Source: Sulfurimonas sp. (GTDB lineage: Bacteria; Campylobacterota; Campylobacteria; Campylobacterales; Sulfurimonadaceae). From it: DNA of 12,011 nucleotides. Below the pieces are notes generated by a model, which did not search any database, was not told the DNA's origin, and saw only the letters and a program-made list of their open reading frames with translations. The position numbers and the translations under genes are program-made. Positions 6,548-12,011 of this stretch are shown here, piece by piece. Within the stretch, counting starts at the first letter, position 1. Each line of letters begins with the position of its first letter. The stretch covers positions 1 through 12,011 of the forward strand of contig JAQIBW010000296.1 in the NCBI GenBank assembly GCA_027858865.1, in the 5' to 3' direction.

Positions 6548-6979
6548 TTAACTTGTTTTACTTGATGCGTCTATAACACTTTTAAAAATCATGCTATCTT
6601 TTTTATTTGCTTGAATAAGAGCGTTAAACATAACTGAGTTTTTGCTCATCTCTGTAGTCTCAACATCCAAGTCAACACTATTGCCATCATTTCTTGCCAT
6701 ATGCCCATCACGAAAAAATGTAGTAGGCTTATAGTTACCTTTCTCATTTTGAAGAGGAATATGCGCGCCATTAGTTTGAGCCATCGCTAGTTTGTCACTG
6801 CCTTCGTTTAAAATGTCAGCTTTTTTTGCAGCCAAAGCGTCAGAAAAACTCACATCTCTTGGTCTATAAAAAGGAGTATCAGCATTTGCAATGTTTGAAG
6901 ATATCATATCTTGTCTCATAGCTCTGTAATCAAGTGCATCTGATATTAATCCATGTGTACGTGATATTTCAATGCTCAT
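6548..6979 (-). CDS. flgB: Flagellar proximal rod protein FlgB
   Basis: Rod subunit near the MS ring and a substrate of flagellar type III export. The 143 residues show the N-terminal rod motif S-N-I-A-N-A-D-T-P at 28-36, followed by F-Y-R-P-R-D-V-S-F, and the C-terminal helix containing V-D-L-D-V-E-T-T-E-M at 102-111, after which helical residues extend to about 136. The start ATG at 6979 has AAGGAG 5 nt upstream. It is first in a leftward operon flgB-flgC-fliE-ftsI. A sigma-54 promoter 30-47 bp upstream of the start fits the middle-class flagellar regulation known in Campylobacter and Helicobacter. Confidence 0.96.
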   Translation of the reverse strand: MSIEISRTHGLISDALDYRAMRQDMISSNIANADTPFYRPRDVSFSDALAAKKADILNEGSDKLAMAQTNGAHIPLQNEKGNYKPTTFFRDGHMARNDGNSVDLDVETTEMSKNSVMFNALIQANKKDSMIFKSVIDASSKTS

Positions 6980-7008
6980 CTTAACTCCTTTATTTGTTAA
7001 AATAGTGT

Positions 7009-7026
7009 AAGCAAGTTTAGTTCCAA
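7009..7026 (-). promoter_or_regulatory. Sigma-54 (RpoN) promoter of flgB-flgC-fliE-ftsI
   Basis: Read on the minus strand, the site is TTGGAAC, five bases, then TTGCTT. The GG and GC elements have the exact -24/-12 spacing of sigma-54 promoters, and the match to the Campylobacter flagellar form (TTGGAAC...TTGCTT) is close. The start of transcription would fall near 7000, giving a leader of about 20 nt with the flgB Shine-Dalgarno inside it. Activation would need an FlgR-type enhancer-binding protein encoded elsewhere. Confidence 0.8.
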
Positions 7027-7137
7027 AAATAAGAAGTTATTTACTGTTTGCGCTTTTTTTATAACAAAATAGATAATAACCATAAAATACATGATATTAA
7101 GCAAGGTTTAATTCTTTGTGTCGGATAATAGTTCTAC

Positions 7138-7153
7138 GGTTACTAGAGTAACC
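7138..7153 (+). promoter_or_regulatory. Small perfect hairpin or dyad upstream of the first pilin gene
   Basis: GGTTAC (7138-7143) and GTAACC (7148-7153) flank a 4-bp TAGA loop, 28 bp before the ATG. A -10-like GATAAT lies at 7124-7129, so the dyad would sit at the start of the transcript, either as an operator or as a 5' stabilising hairpin for a pilin mRNA. Confidence 0.3.
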
Positions 7154-7180
7154 CATTTTATTTAATTCAAGGAGTCTCTT

Positions 7181-7615
7181 ATGAAAAGAGCTGGTTTTAC
7201 TGTGATCGAATTTATCTTTGTTCTCGGTATTTTAGGTATTTTAGCTGCTGTAGCTATTCCAAAGCTTGCTGCTACGCGTACAGATGCGGAAGTGTCGAGA
7301 GGAGCATCGGAAGTTGCAACACTAGTCTCTGATATGGGTTCATATTATACGTCACAGGGTTCGTTTGCAGCCTTGTCTACAATGACTAATGTTATTACAG
7401 ATACCCCTGCATCTGGTACTGCAGATGCGCAAACATCAAATTATCAAGCTGGTGGAGAAAATTGTATATTAATTACATTTAATGATGTTTCTGATGGAAA
7501 TGTGACATTAAGTGATGTTGCTAATCCTGCAACAGCAGCTTGCCAAGGTCTTCAAACTGTGGCTAATGATGTTGTGAAAAATCATGTTTTCGGTGGTACA
7601 GGCGTAACTTACTAA
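7181..7615 (+). CDS. Type IV pilin-like protein with prepilin N-terminal methylation motif
   Basis: A class III signal peptide is clear: a short basic leader (M-K-R-A-G), cleavage after Gly5, then F-T-V-I-E with Glu at mature position 5, and a hydrophobic helix up to about residue 31. Prepilin peptidase should cut and N-methylate Phe6. The mature protein of 139 residues is rich in Ala, Thr, Gly and Ser and has only two cysteines (C95, C121), which could form the pilin disulfide loop. It may be a pilus subunit or a pseudopilin of a type II secretion or DNA-uptake machine; the globular half is too divergent to decide. The start ATG has AAGGAG 6 nt upstream. A hairpin downstream and a separate strong ribosome binding site on the next gene suggest its own transcript. 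Third-position GC looks slightly higher than in neighbouring genes. Confidence 0.9.
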   Translation: MKRAGFTVIEFIFVLGILGILAAVAIPKLAATRTDAEVSRGASEVATLVSDMGSYYTSQGSFAALSTMTNVITDTPASGTADAQTSNYQAGGENCILITFNDVSDGNVTLSDVANPATAACQGLQTVANDVVKNHVFGGTGVTY

Positions 7616-7633
7616 AGTTATTTCCTTTTTTCT

Positions 7634-7659
7634 CGTTCCACCTCTCCTGAGGTGGGATG
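7634..7659 (+). terminator. Strong hairpin after the first pilin gene
   Basis: An 11-bp stem (7634-7644 with 7649-7659, two G-U pairs) with a TCCT loop begins 19 bp after the stop codon. The GC-rich core CCACCTC/GAGGTGG makes it the strongest simple hairpin in the window. No U-run follows, so it may protect the 3' end of an abundant pilin mRNA or weaken read-through rather than act as a standard intrinsic terminator. Confidence 0.45.
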
Positions 7660-7736
7660 CATATAGATAAACTTTCCCTCATAAAAATCACAAACCAAAA
7701 CTTTAAACTAAAATAATCAAAATAATGTTAATATAG

Positions 7737-7752
7737 TAGATTAAATAATCTA
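7737..7752. promoter_or_regulatory. Palindromic site before the second pilin gene
   Basis: TAGATTA (7737-7743) and TAATCTA (7746-7752) form a perfect 7+2+7 inverted repeat 25 bp before the ATG, right after a -10-like TATAGT at 7732-7737. A dimeric regulator bound there would block transcription start. The AT-rich composition makes chance a real alternative. Confidence 0.3.
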
Positions 7753-7776
7753 AACCTTTTTTCCAAGGAGATATCT

Positions 7777-8250
7777 ATGCAAAAATCAAAAAATGCTTTT
7801 ACAATGATAGAGATGATATTTGTTATTGTCATTTTAGGCATCTTAGCAGCTATCGCTATTCCAAGATTTGCAGCAACTCGTACAGATGCACAAATAGCAA
7901 AGGGTCGTTCTGATATTGCTTCTATTCGTTCAGCTATTGTTAATGAAAGACAAACATGGCTAATCAGAGGTGTCAGCACTTATATTAAGACCGGTACGGA
8001 CACTGAAACAATAAATGGTGCAACGAGAAAAAAAATGGATAATGGGGGCTTGTTTGGCGGAGTATTGATGTCTCCTATAACAAACTCATCCACGCAAATA
8101 GATGGTAAATGGCATTCAACTGCTGGTAGTGGCACTTATTATTATCAGGTATCAGACACACAATTTAAATTTGATTATAACGCAACAACAGGGATATTTG
8201 CATGTAGCACTAGTACAACCGTCAAATTGCCTTGCTCAATATGGGATTAG
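7777..8250 (+). CDS. Type IV pilin or type II secretion pseudopilin, paralogue of the preceding gene
   Basis: This 157-residue prepilin has a leader of seven residues ending in Ala7, then F-T-M-I-E with Glu at mature position 5, and a hydrophobic helix to about residue 29. Ala rather than Gly at -1 is frequent in Campylobacterota pilins. The block A-A-T-R-T-D-A (32-38) is shared with the upstream pilin (A-A-T-R-T-D-A at 30-36), which supports duplication and divergence. The globular part contains a Tyr-rich strand at about 120-133, and the only cysteines, C143 and C153, could form a short C-terminal disulfide loop. The start ATG has AAGGAG 6 nt upstream. Its stop is 51 bp from priA with no terminator between, so they may be cotranscribed. 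It could work in pilus assembly, secretion or DNA uptake. Confidence 0.9.
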   Translation: MQKSKNAFTMIEMIFVIVILGILAAIAIPRFAATRTDAQIAKGRSDIASIRSAIVNERQTWLIRGVSTYIKTGTDTETINGATRKKMDNGGLFGGVLMSPITNSSTQIDGKWHSTAGSGTYYYQVSDTQFKFDYNATTGIFACSTSTTVKLPCSIWD

Positions 8251-8301
8251 ATAATAAAATTTTTCTTGTTACAATACTCTATGTAGAAAGGTTTCCTATA
8301 A

Positions 8302-10170
8302 TTGTTTTTTTATAATATTATAATAATTAGCTCACCTCTTGAGCCGTTTACATACAGCTCGTCACAAATAATAAAAACAGGTACAAAAGTTAGTGTTAAT
8401 GTTAGAAGTAGGGTGGTTAACGGTGTTATTCTATCAACAACACAAGAACCTGAATTTAACACATTGGAAGTTTTAGATGTAAGCAATTTCTATTACTCTT
8501 CAAAACAACTTGAATTAGCTAGATTTATTTCAACTTATTATGTTTGTTCTTTAGGTGAAGCTTTGGGGTTAATGACTCCTTTTGGAAGCTCTTGTAGTTC
8601 CATCTCAGGAGAGATGGAACTAGATAACTCTTGCGAGACTAAAGTCTCACTTCCGAAGATAAATCTTTCATCAAAACAAGAAGAAGCACTGGAGTTTTTA
8701 AAAAAGCATCAAACTTCACTCCTTTTTGGAGATACTGGTAGTGGAAAAACTGAGATATATATGAAGTATTTTGAGCAGATGATTGCATCTGGTAAACGTT
8801 CAATTTTTCTGATGCCAGAAATATCTCTAACACCTCAAATGAGTCAAAGGCTAGAACATCATTTTGGTGATGCAGTTGTCATGTGGCACTCAAAACTAAC
8901 ACCGCTTCAAAAGAGAAAAGCACTTCAAAAGATTTATAACGGAGAAGCTAAAATAGTAGCAGGTCCTCGTTCTACTCTGTTTTTACCCATTAATGATTTA
9001 GGTTTAATTGTAGTGGATGAAGAACATGATGACAGTTATAAATCATCTTCAAGACCTAGATATAATGCTAGAGATATAGCTATCTATATGGGTAGACTTC
9101 ATAAGGTTCCTGTTATTTTAGGAAGTGCTACACCATCTTTAAACTCATTTACAAAGTTTCCATACTTTAGACTTAAGGGTGGTTTTTTTAGTGCAAATAA
9201 AGAATTTATCTATGAAAAGTCAGTTGAAACTTTATCTCCACTTATATTAGGGCATCTAAAAAACACTTTAGAAGTAAAAGATCAGGCTATAGTTTTTCTT
9301 CCAACTAGGGCAAATTTTAAGTATCTTATTTGTCAAGATTGTGGACACACAACAGAGTGTGTGTTTTGTAGCATCGGTATGAGTATTCATCAAAAATCTC
9401 ATGCTCTGAAGTGTCACTACTGTAACTATACTCAAGCCATTCCTCAAGTCTGCAGTGAGTGTGGAAGTCATTCACTAATAAGCTCTAGGCTTGGTACTGC
9501 TGAGGCTGTAAAAGTGATTTGTGAAGAGTTTACAGATGCTAACATCGAACAGTTTGACAGAGATGCCATAACAACTGCAAGTAAACTTAAAAAAGCACTG
9601 GCGCGTTTTAACTCTCATGAAACAGATATCCTTGTGGGTACTCAGATGCTAAGTAAGGGACATGACTACCATGGAGTTACTTTAGCAGTAGTTTTAGGTA
9701 TGGACAATATGTTAAATATGAGTGATTACAGAGCTAGAGAAAAAGCTCTATCTTCACTTATCCAAGTCTCCGGAAGAAGTGGTAGAGCTAAAAATGCAAA
9801 AGTTTTAGTGCAAAGTTTCAATGAAGAGTTTTTTAGTGCTTTTATAAATAATTATGAAGACTTTTTAGAAGAGGAAAAAGTTTACCGTCAAGATTTATAT
9901 CCTCCATATAAAAAACTTTGCCGCATTTTATTTTCTCATAAAAATGGTGCAAAGGCTCAAGAGCAGATGCGTAAGATGCAAGACATGTTATCAAGTAGAT
10001 CAAACATAGAAGTAGTAGGTTCTGGAAAGTGTGCAGTTGAAAGGATAGCAAACAAGTATAGGTTTGAGATACTTTTGCGTTCAGACAAAAGTACAGACTT
10101 AATCAAAGCAATCTCTAGATGCAAAGTAGATTTAGCAGAGGTTGATATGGACCCAATAGAGTTTGGATAA
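8302..10170 (+). CDS. priA: Primosomal replication-restart helicase PriA
   Basis: ATP-dependent 3'-5' DNA helicase that recognises stalled forks and D-loops and reloads the replicative helicase. The 622 residues are shorter than E. coli PriA (732) but usual for Campylobacterota. Order: 3'-DNA-binding N-terminal domain (1 to about 100); Walker A G-D-T-G-S-G-K-T at 143-150; D-E-E-H at 239-242; G-S-A-T-P-S at 274-279; eight zinc-binding cysteines in four pairs (344/347, 353/356, 371/374, 384/387); motif V near 448-461; and Q-V-S-G-R-S-G-R-A at 488-496. All expected catalytic and zinc residues are present. The start is TTG at 8302: an in-frame TAA is directly upstream (8299-8301) and GAAAGG at 8286-8291 is 10 nt away. 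It follows the second pilin gene by 51 bp and converges on the M23 peptidase gene. Confidence 0.97.
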   Translation: MFFYNIIIISSPLEPFTYSSSQIIKTGTKVSVNVRSRVVNGVILSTTQEPEFNTLEVLDVSNFYYSSKQLELARFISTYYVCSLGEALGLMTPFGSSCSSISGEMELDNSCETKVSLPKINLSSKQEEALEFLKKHQTSLLFGDTGSGKTEIYMKYFEQMIASGKRSIFLMPEISLTPQMSQRLEHHFGDAVVMWHSKLTPLQKRKALQKIYNGEAKIVAGPRSTLFLPINDLGLIVVDEEHDDSYKSSSRPRYNARDIAIYMGRLHKVPVILGSATPSLNSFTKFPYFRLKGGFFSANKEFIYEKSVETLSPLILGHLKNTLEVKDQAIVFLPTRANFKYLICQDCGHTTECVFCSIGMSIHQKSHALKCHYCNYTQAIPQVCSECGSHSLISSRLGTAEAVKVICEEFTDANIEQFDRDAITTASKLKKALARFNSHETDILVGTQMLSKGHDYHGVTLAVVLGMDNMLNMSDYRAREKALSSLIQVSGRSGRAKNAKVLVQSFNEEFFSAFINNYEDFLEEEKVYRQDLYPPYKKLCRILFSHKNGAKAQEQMRKMQDMLSSRSNIEVVGSGKCAVERIANKYRFEILLRSDKSTDLIKAISRCKVDLAEVDMDPIEFG

Positions 10171-10176
10171 GATTTT

Positions 10177-10267
10177 TAGATTGCCACGGTTTTTTCAAAA
10201 CCTCGCAATGACGAAAAATTATTATTATAAAAAATATCCGTCATTGCGAGCGAAGCGCGGCAATCTA
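10177..10267. repeat. MITE/REP-like palindromic repeat between priA and the M23 peptidase gene
   Basis: The outer ends TAGATTGCC (10177-10185) and GGCAATCTA (10259-10267) are perfect inverted copies, as are the inner 12-mers at 10202-10213 and 10239-10250 (CTCGCAATGACG and its complement). The arm tips differ: the left folds as GGTTTT-TTC-AAAACC (10188-10202), while the right is a short GC-rich GCGAGCGAAGCGC-type tip. The 25-bp centre (10214-10238) is AT-only apart from one C. This GCAATGACG/CGTCATTGCGAG signature is one I recall as a repeat dispersed in many unrelated bacterial genomes. TTTT flanks both sides, a possible but weak target duplication. It ends 2 bp before the M23 stop codon and may also act as a bidirectional terminator. 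Confidence 0.8.
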
Positions 10268-10269
10268 TT

Positions 10270-11454
10270 TTACTCGCAAGTTCCACCATTAAAGAAGTAG
10301 CATATTTTTTCTACTTTTTGTGGTTTAGCAAACTTTGTTAGGTTTGTTAGATGCAGGTTTACACTCTGGTCATAATTGTCTTTTAGTTTTAAAAATGCTT
10401 TCATCTCTTTGCCTTTTAGCTTTTTAGTTGTAACTTGTACAACACGAAGAGGATTGATGGCACGACCATATTTTCTAAGTTCAAAGTGAAGATGTGGACC
10501 AGTTGAGCGACCGGTAGTTCCCACGTATCCTATGGTATGACCTTTTTTAACATACTTCCCTCTTCTTATACCTCTGCGAAATGATTTCATATGGGCATAT
10601 CTAGTCTCATATCCATCAGCGTGGCGTATTTTTACAAGGTTTCCGTAGCTTCCAAGACGGCTCGCATAGATGATTGTTCCACTTCCCGCGGCAATGATTG
10701 GAGTACCTCTTCTTGCTGCATAGTCTATACCCAAATGGGCTTTCCATTTTTTTAGTACGGGATGAAATCTTCTTTTTGTAAAATATGATGATACTCGAGA
10801 AGCACGTACTGGACGAGCAAGTAAGAAACCTTCTACTTCATGACCTTTTTCATCGTAATATCTATCGTCATCATTCAAGTAGATAAAATGCTGTTTACGT
10901 CGCATCTCAATCATTGCAACTTTTAATGTAGGCATAGAAAAAGGACGACCTAAACGATATTTTTGATCATATATCATGACAAGAGTATCACCTTTTCTAA
11001 GGTCTCTTTTAAAATTTAACGAGTTTCTAAAATTTGACACGAAGATTTGTGCTAACTTTTTGGAACCTGTTGCCTTGATGATATCGTAGTAGGGGGAGTT
11101 CTTTATTGTAATGGTAAAGGCTTCTGTTTTTGTGTTACTTACAATAGGAATCGCTTCAAAATGATATTCATCTTTGTTCTTATAAATATGAATTTGCAGT
11201 TCATCATTGAGAGGAAGTAATACTTGTTCAATTATGCCATTTTTATCTTTTAAAATTTGGCAGTGAACACCTGTTCTCATCTCATCTGTTAATGTCTGAT
11301 CATCTTTGTCAAGGTCGTAGTACAGTTTTTTTATAGGCAGTTTTTGCTTTTCTAAAAATATCAGATATGTTTCACCTCTTGGCCATCGAAATCGTTCGAC
11401 TTGGGAGGAAAATAGCGTAGTTGTTAGTAAAAAGAGTAGAAAAAATCGTATCAT
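10270..11454 (-). CDS. Secreted M23-family peptidoglycan endopeptidase, Csd3/Pgp3-like
   Basis: Zinc metallopeptidase of the LytM/M23 family that should trim peptidoglycan cross-links in the periplasm. The 394 residues begin with a signal peptide (hydrophobic 3-15). An N-terminal region of about 200 residues follows and includes a segment R-K-G-D-T (153-157) typical of the OapA/Csd3-type domain. The catalytic domain spans about 210-340, with zinc ligands H240 and D244 (H-L-G-I-D) and H323, and catalytic histidines H288 and H321 (H-L-H-F-E). The size and domain order resemble Helicobacter Csd3/HdpA and Campylobacter Pgp3, which help set helical cell shape; this is inferred. A C-terminal tail of about 55 residues carries two cysteines (385, 393). 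The start is firm because an in-frame TAA lies one codon upstream (11458-11460). No strong Shine-Dalgarno is visible. It diverges from the PgbA-like gene. Confidence 0.9.
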   Translation of the reverse strand: MIRFFLLFLLTTTLFSSQVERFRWPRGETYLIFLEKQKLPIKKLYYDLDKDDQTLTDEMRTGVHCQILKDKNGIIEQVLLPLNDELQIHIYKNKDEYHFEAIPIVSNTKTEAFTITIKNSPYYDIIKATGSKKLAQIFVSNFRNSLNFKRDLRKGDTLVMIYDQKYRLGRPFSMPTLKVAMIEMRRKQHFIYLNDDDRYYDEKGHEVEGFLLARPVRASRVSSYFTKRRFHPVLKKWKAHLGIDYAARRGTPIIAAGSGTIIYASRLGSYGNLVKIRHADGYETRYAHMKSFRRGIRRGKYVKKGHTIGYVGTTGRSTGPHLHFELRKYGRAINPLRVVQVTTKKLKGKEMKAFLKLKDNYDQSVNLHLTNLTKFAKPQKVEKICYFFNGGTCE

Positions 11455-11531
11455 TAATTAACCATAAATATTAAATTTTTTAAAATAATTTGCAAACTCT
11501 AACAAAAGTTGGCTTAGTATGAGGTTTGCTT

Positions 11532-11540
11532 TGCTATAAT
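11532..11540 (+). promoter_or_regulatory. Extended -10 promoter of the PgbA-like gene
   Basis: TGCTATAAT is a perfect extended -10 element, 28 bp before the ATG at 11569. Transcription would begin near 11547, leaving a leader of about 22 nt with a modest AAAGAGAG ribosome binding site. Confidence 0.6.
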
Positions 11541-11568
11541 CGCCTTATATAATTTAAAAAGAGAGTCA

Positions 11569-12011
11569 ATGAAGTATATAATTTTAGTTTTAGTCCTTGC
11601 CTTACAGCTGTCGGCTGGAGTTGTAAAATCGTCTCTTATCAGCGTTGATAAGCAAAGTAATATTGCTACGATAAAAGTAGAAAAAATCGATGTGGGCATG
11701 AGCGGTTTTATATCTCACAAAATTGCCCAAGACCACACAGTTATTTTAAAAAATATAGTAGTAATAGATTTTGATGATAAAAATAAAATAGCAACTCTTA
11801 AAATGAGTCCATATGATGCTTTAAAAAATAATGCTCTACCAAGCGGTAGATGGACAGTTGAAGTTGGAGATGAAGCTGTTTTGGCTTTTGGATACACAAG
11901 AGGTATGTTGATCTCTCCAAGTGAGGAGATCTATCATAGAATTACAAGAAGTGTAAAAACTCTACAGTGGGTTCATCCTGATATCTTTGCAACAGTTTTA
12001 TCTTTTAATGG
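11569..12011 (+). CDS. PgbA N-terminal-domain (plasminogen-binding-like) secreted protein, partial
   Basis: The reading frame is open from ATG 11569 to the right edge (147 full codons), so the 3' end is missing. Residues 1-16 form a signal peptide (M-K-Y-I-I then Leu/Val, ending near S-A-G), placing the protein in the periplasm or at the surface. The following segment, with G-F-I-S-H-K (46-51), H-T-V-I-L (56-60) and L-P-S-G-R-W (90-95), resembles the N-terminal domain of Helicobacter PgbA as I know it. Plasminogen binding was described for host-associated species and need not apply here. As I recall, in H. pylori pgbA (HP0508) lies close to the Csd3 peptidase gene (HP0506), so the adjacency supports both calls. 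It has its own extended -10 promoter. Without the C-terminal half the full architecture is unknown. Confidence 0.75.
   Translation, partial: MKYIILVLVLALQLSAGVVKSSLISVDKQSNIATIKVEKIDVGMSGFISHKIAQDHTVILKNIVVIDFDDKNKIATLKMSPYDALKNNALPSGRWTVEVGDEAVLAFGYTRGMLISPSEEIYHRITRSVKTLQWVHPDIFATVLSFN

Noticed and set aside
7634..7659. Standard intrinsic terminator or small RNA after the first pilin gene
   Set aside because: The stem is strong but there is no U-run after it and no promoter for a separate RNA, so it was kept only as a hairpin with moderate confidence.
11510..11534. TTGGC...TTTGC before the PgbA-like gene as a second sigma-54 promoter
   Set aside because: The GG and GC elements are about 5 bp too far apart for sigma-54, and a perfect extended -10 is present right after.
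11514..11897. Two minus-strand open frames opposite the PgbA-like gene
   Set aside because: The + strand frame has a signal peptide, promoter and family resemblance and stays open to the window edge; the minus frames are shadows.
1..12011. CRISPR array, tRNA, rRNA, complete insertion sequence, or a defence or biosynthetic cluster
   Set aside because: No regularly spaced direct repeats, no tRNA-like cloverleaf and no transposase, nuclease or toxin-antitoxin signatures were seen in any frame; the coding content is mostly core genes.

Overview
The window comes from a low-GC genome and most likely belongs to a Campylobacterota (Epsilonproteobacteria) chromosome, probably a free-living Sulfurimonas-like organism. 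The main reasons are the block ftsI-fliE-flgC-flgB, which matches the Campylobacter jejuni order Cj0525c-Cj0528c as I recall it, a sigma-54 flagellar promoter of the TTGGAAC-N5-TTGCTT type, a Campylobacterota-style short PriA, a Csd3/Pgp3-like M23 peptidase next to a PgbA N-terminal-domain protein, and pilin leaders of the form AFTMIE. The genus is inferred, not proven.

Layout, left to right: (1) a secreted or membrane-anchored lysine-rich protein of unknown function (1-678, +) that overlaps tail to tail with bpt, the aspartate/glutamate leucyltransferase of the N-degron pathway (665-1378, -). (2) A small two-helix membrane protein (1431-1751, +) transcribed divergently from bpt. (3) A 145-bp gap holding a 34-bp-arm imperfect inverted repeat, then prfB, release factor 2 (1897-2994, -). 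(4) A divergent prfB/panC intergenic region packed with palindromes, then panC, pantothenate synthetase (3137-3958, +). (5) panC overlaps tail to tail with ftsI (3935-5695, -), the last gene of a leftward run flgB-flgC-fliE-ftsI (6979 to 3935) that begins at a well-matched sigma-54 promoter at 7009-7026. (6) Two rightward type IV pilin or pseudopilin genes (7181-7615 and 7777-8250), each with its own strong ribosome binding site and separated by a strong hairpin. (7) priA, the replication-restart helicase (8302-10170, +). (8) A roughly 91-bp MITE/REP-like palindromic repeat (10177-10267) between the convergent priA and M23 peptidase genes. (9) The M23 peptidase (10270-11454, -), diverging from a PgbA-like secreted protein that runs off the right edge (11569-12011, +).

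Most of the content is core: translation termination and protein turnover (prfB, bpt), coenzyme A precursor synthesis (panC), septal peptidoglycan synthesis (ftsI), the flagellar proximal rod (flgB, flgC, fliE), pili, replication restart (priA), and cell-wall trimming (M23). The less ordinary material is mainly non-coding: three different palindromic elements, two operator-like palindromes, and a sigma-54 promoter that may couple a division transpeptidase to flagellar gene control. I found no CRISPR array, tRNA, rRNA, complete insertion sequence or convincing new defence or biosynthetic system. Four start codons are not ATG (TTG for the small membrane protein, ftsI and priA; GTG for fliE).
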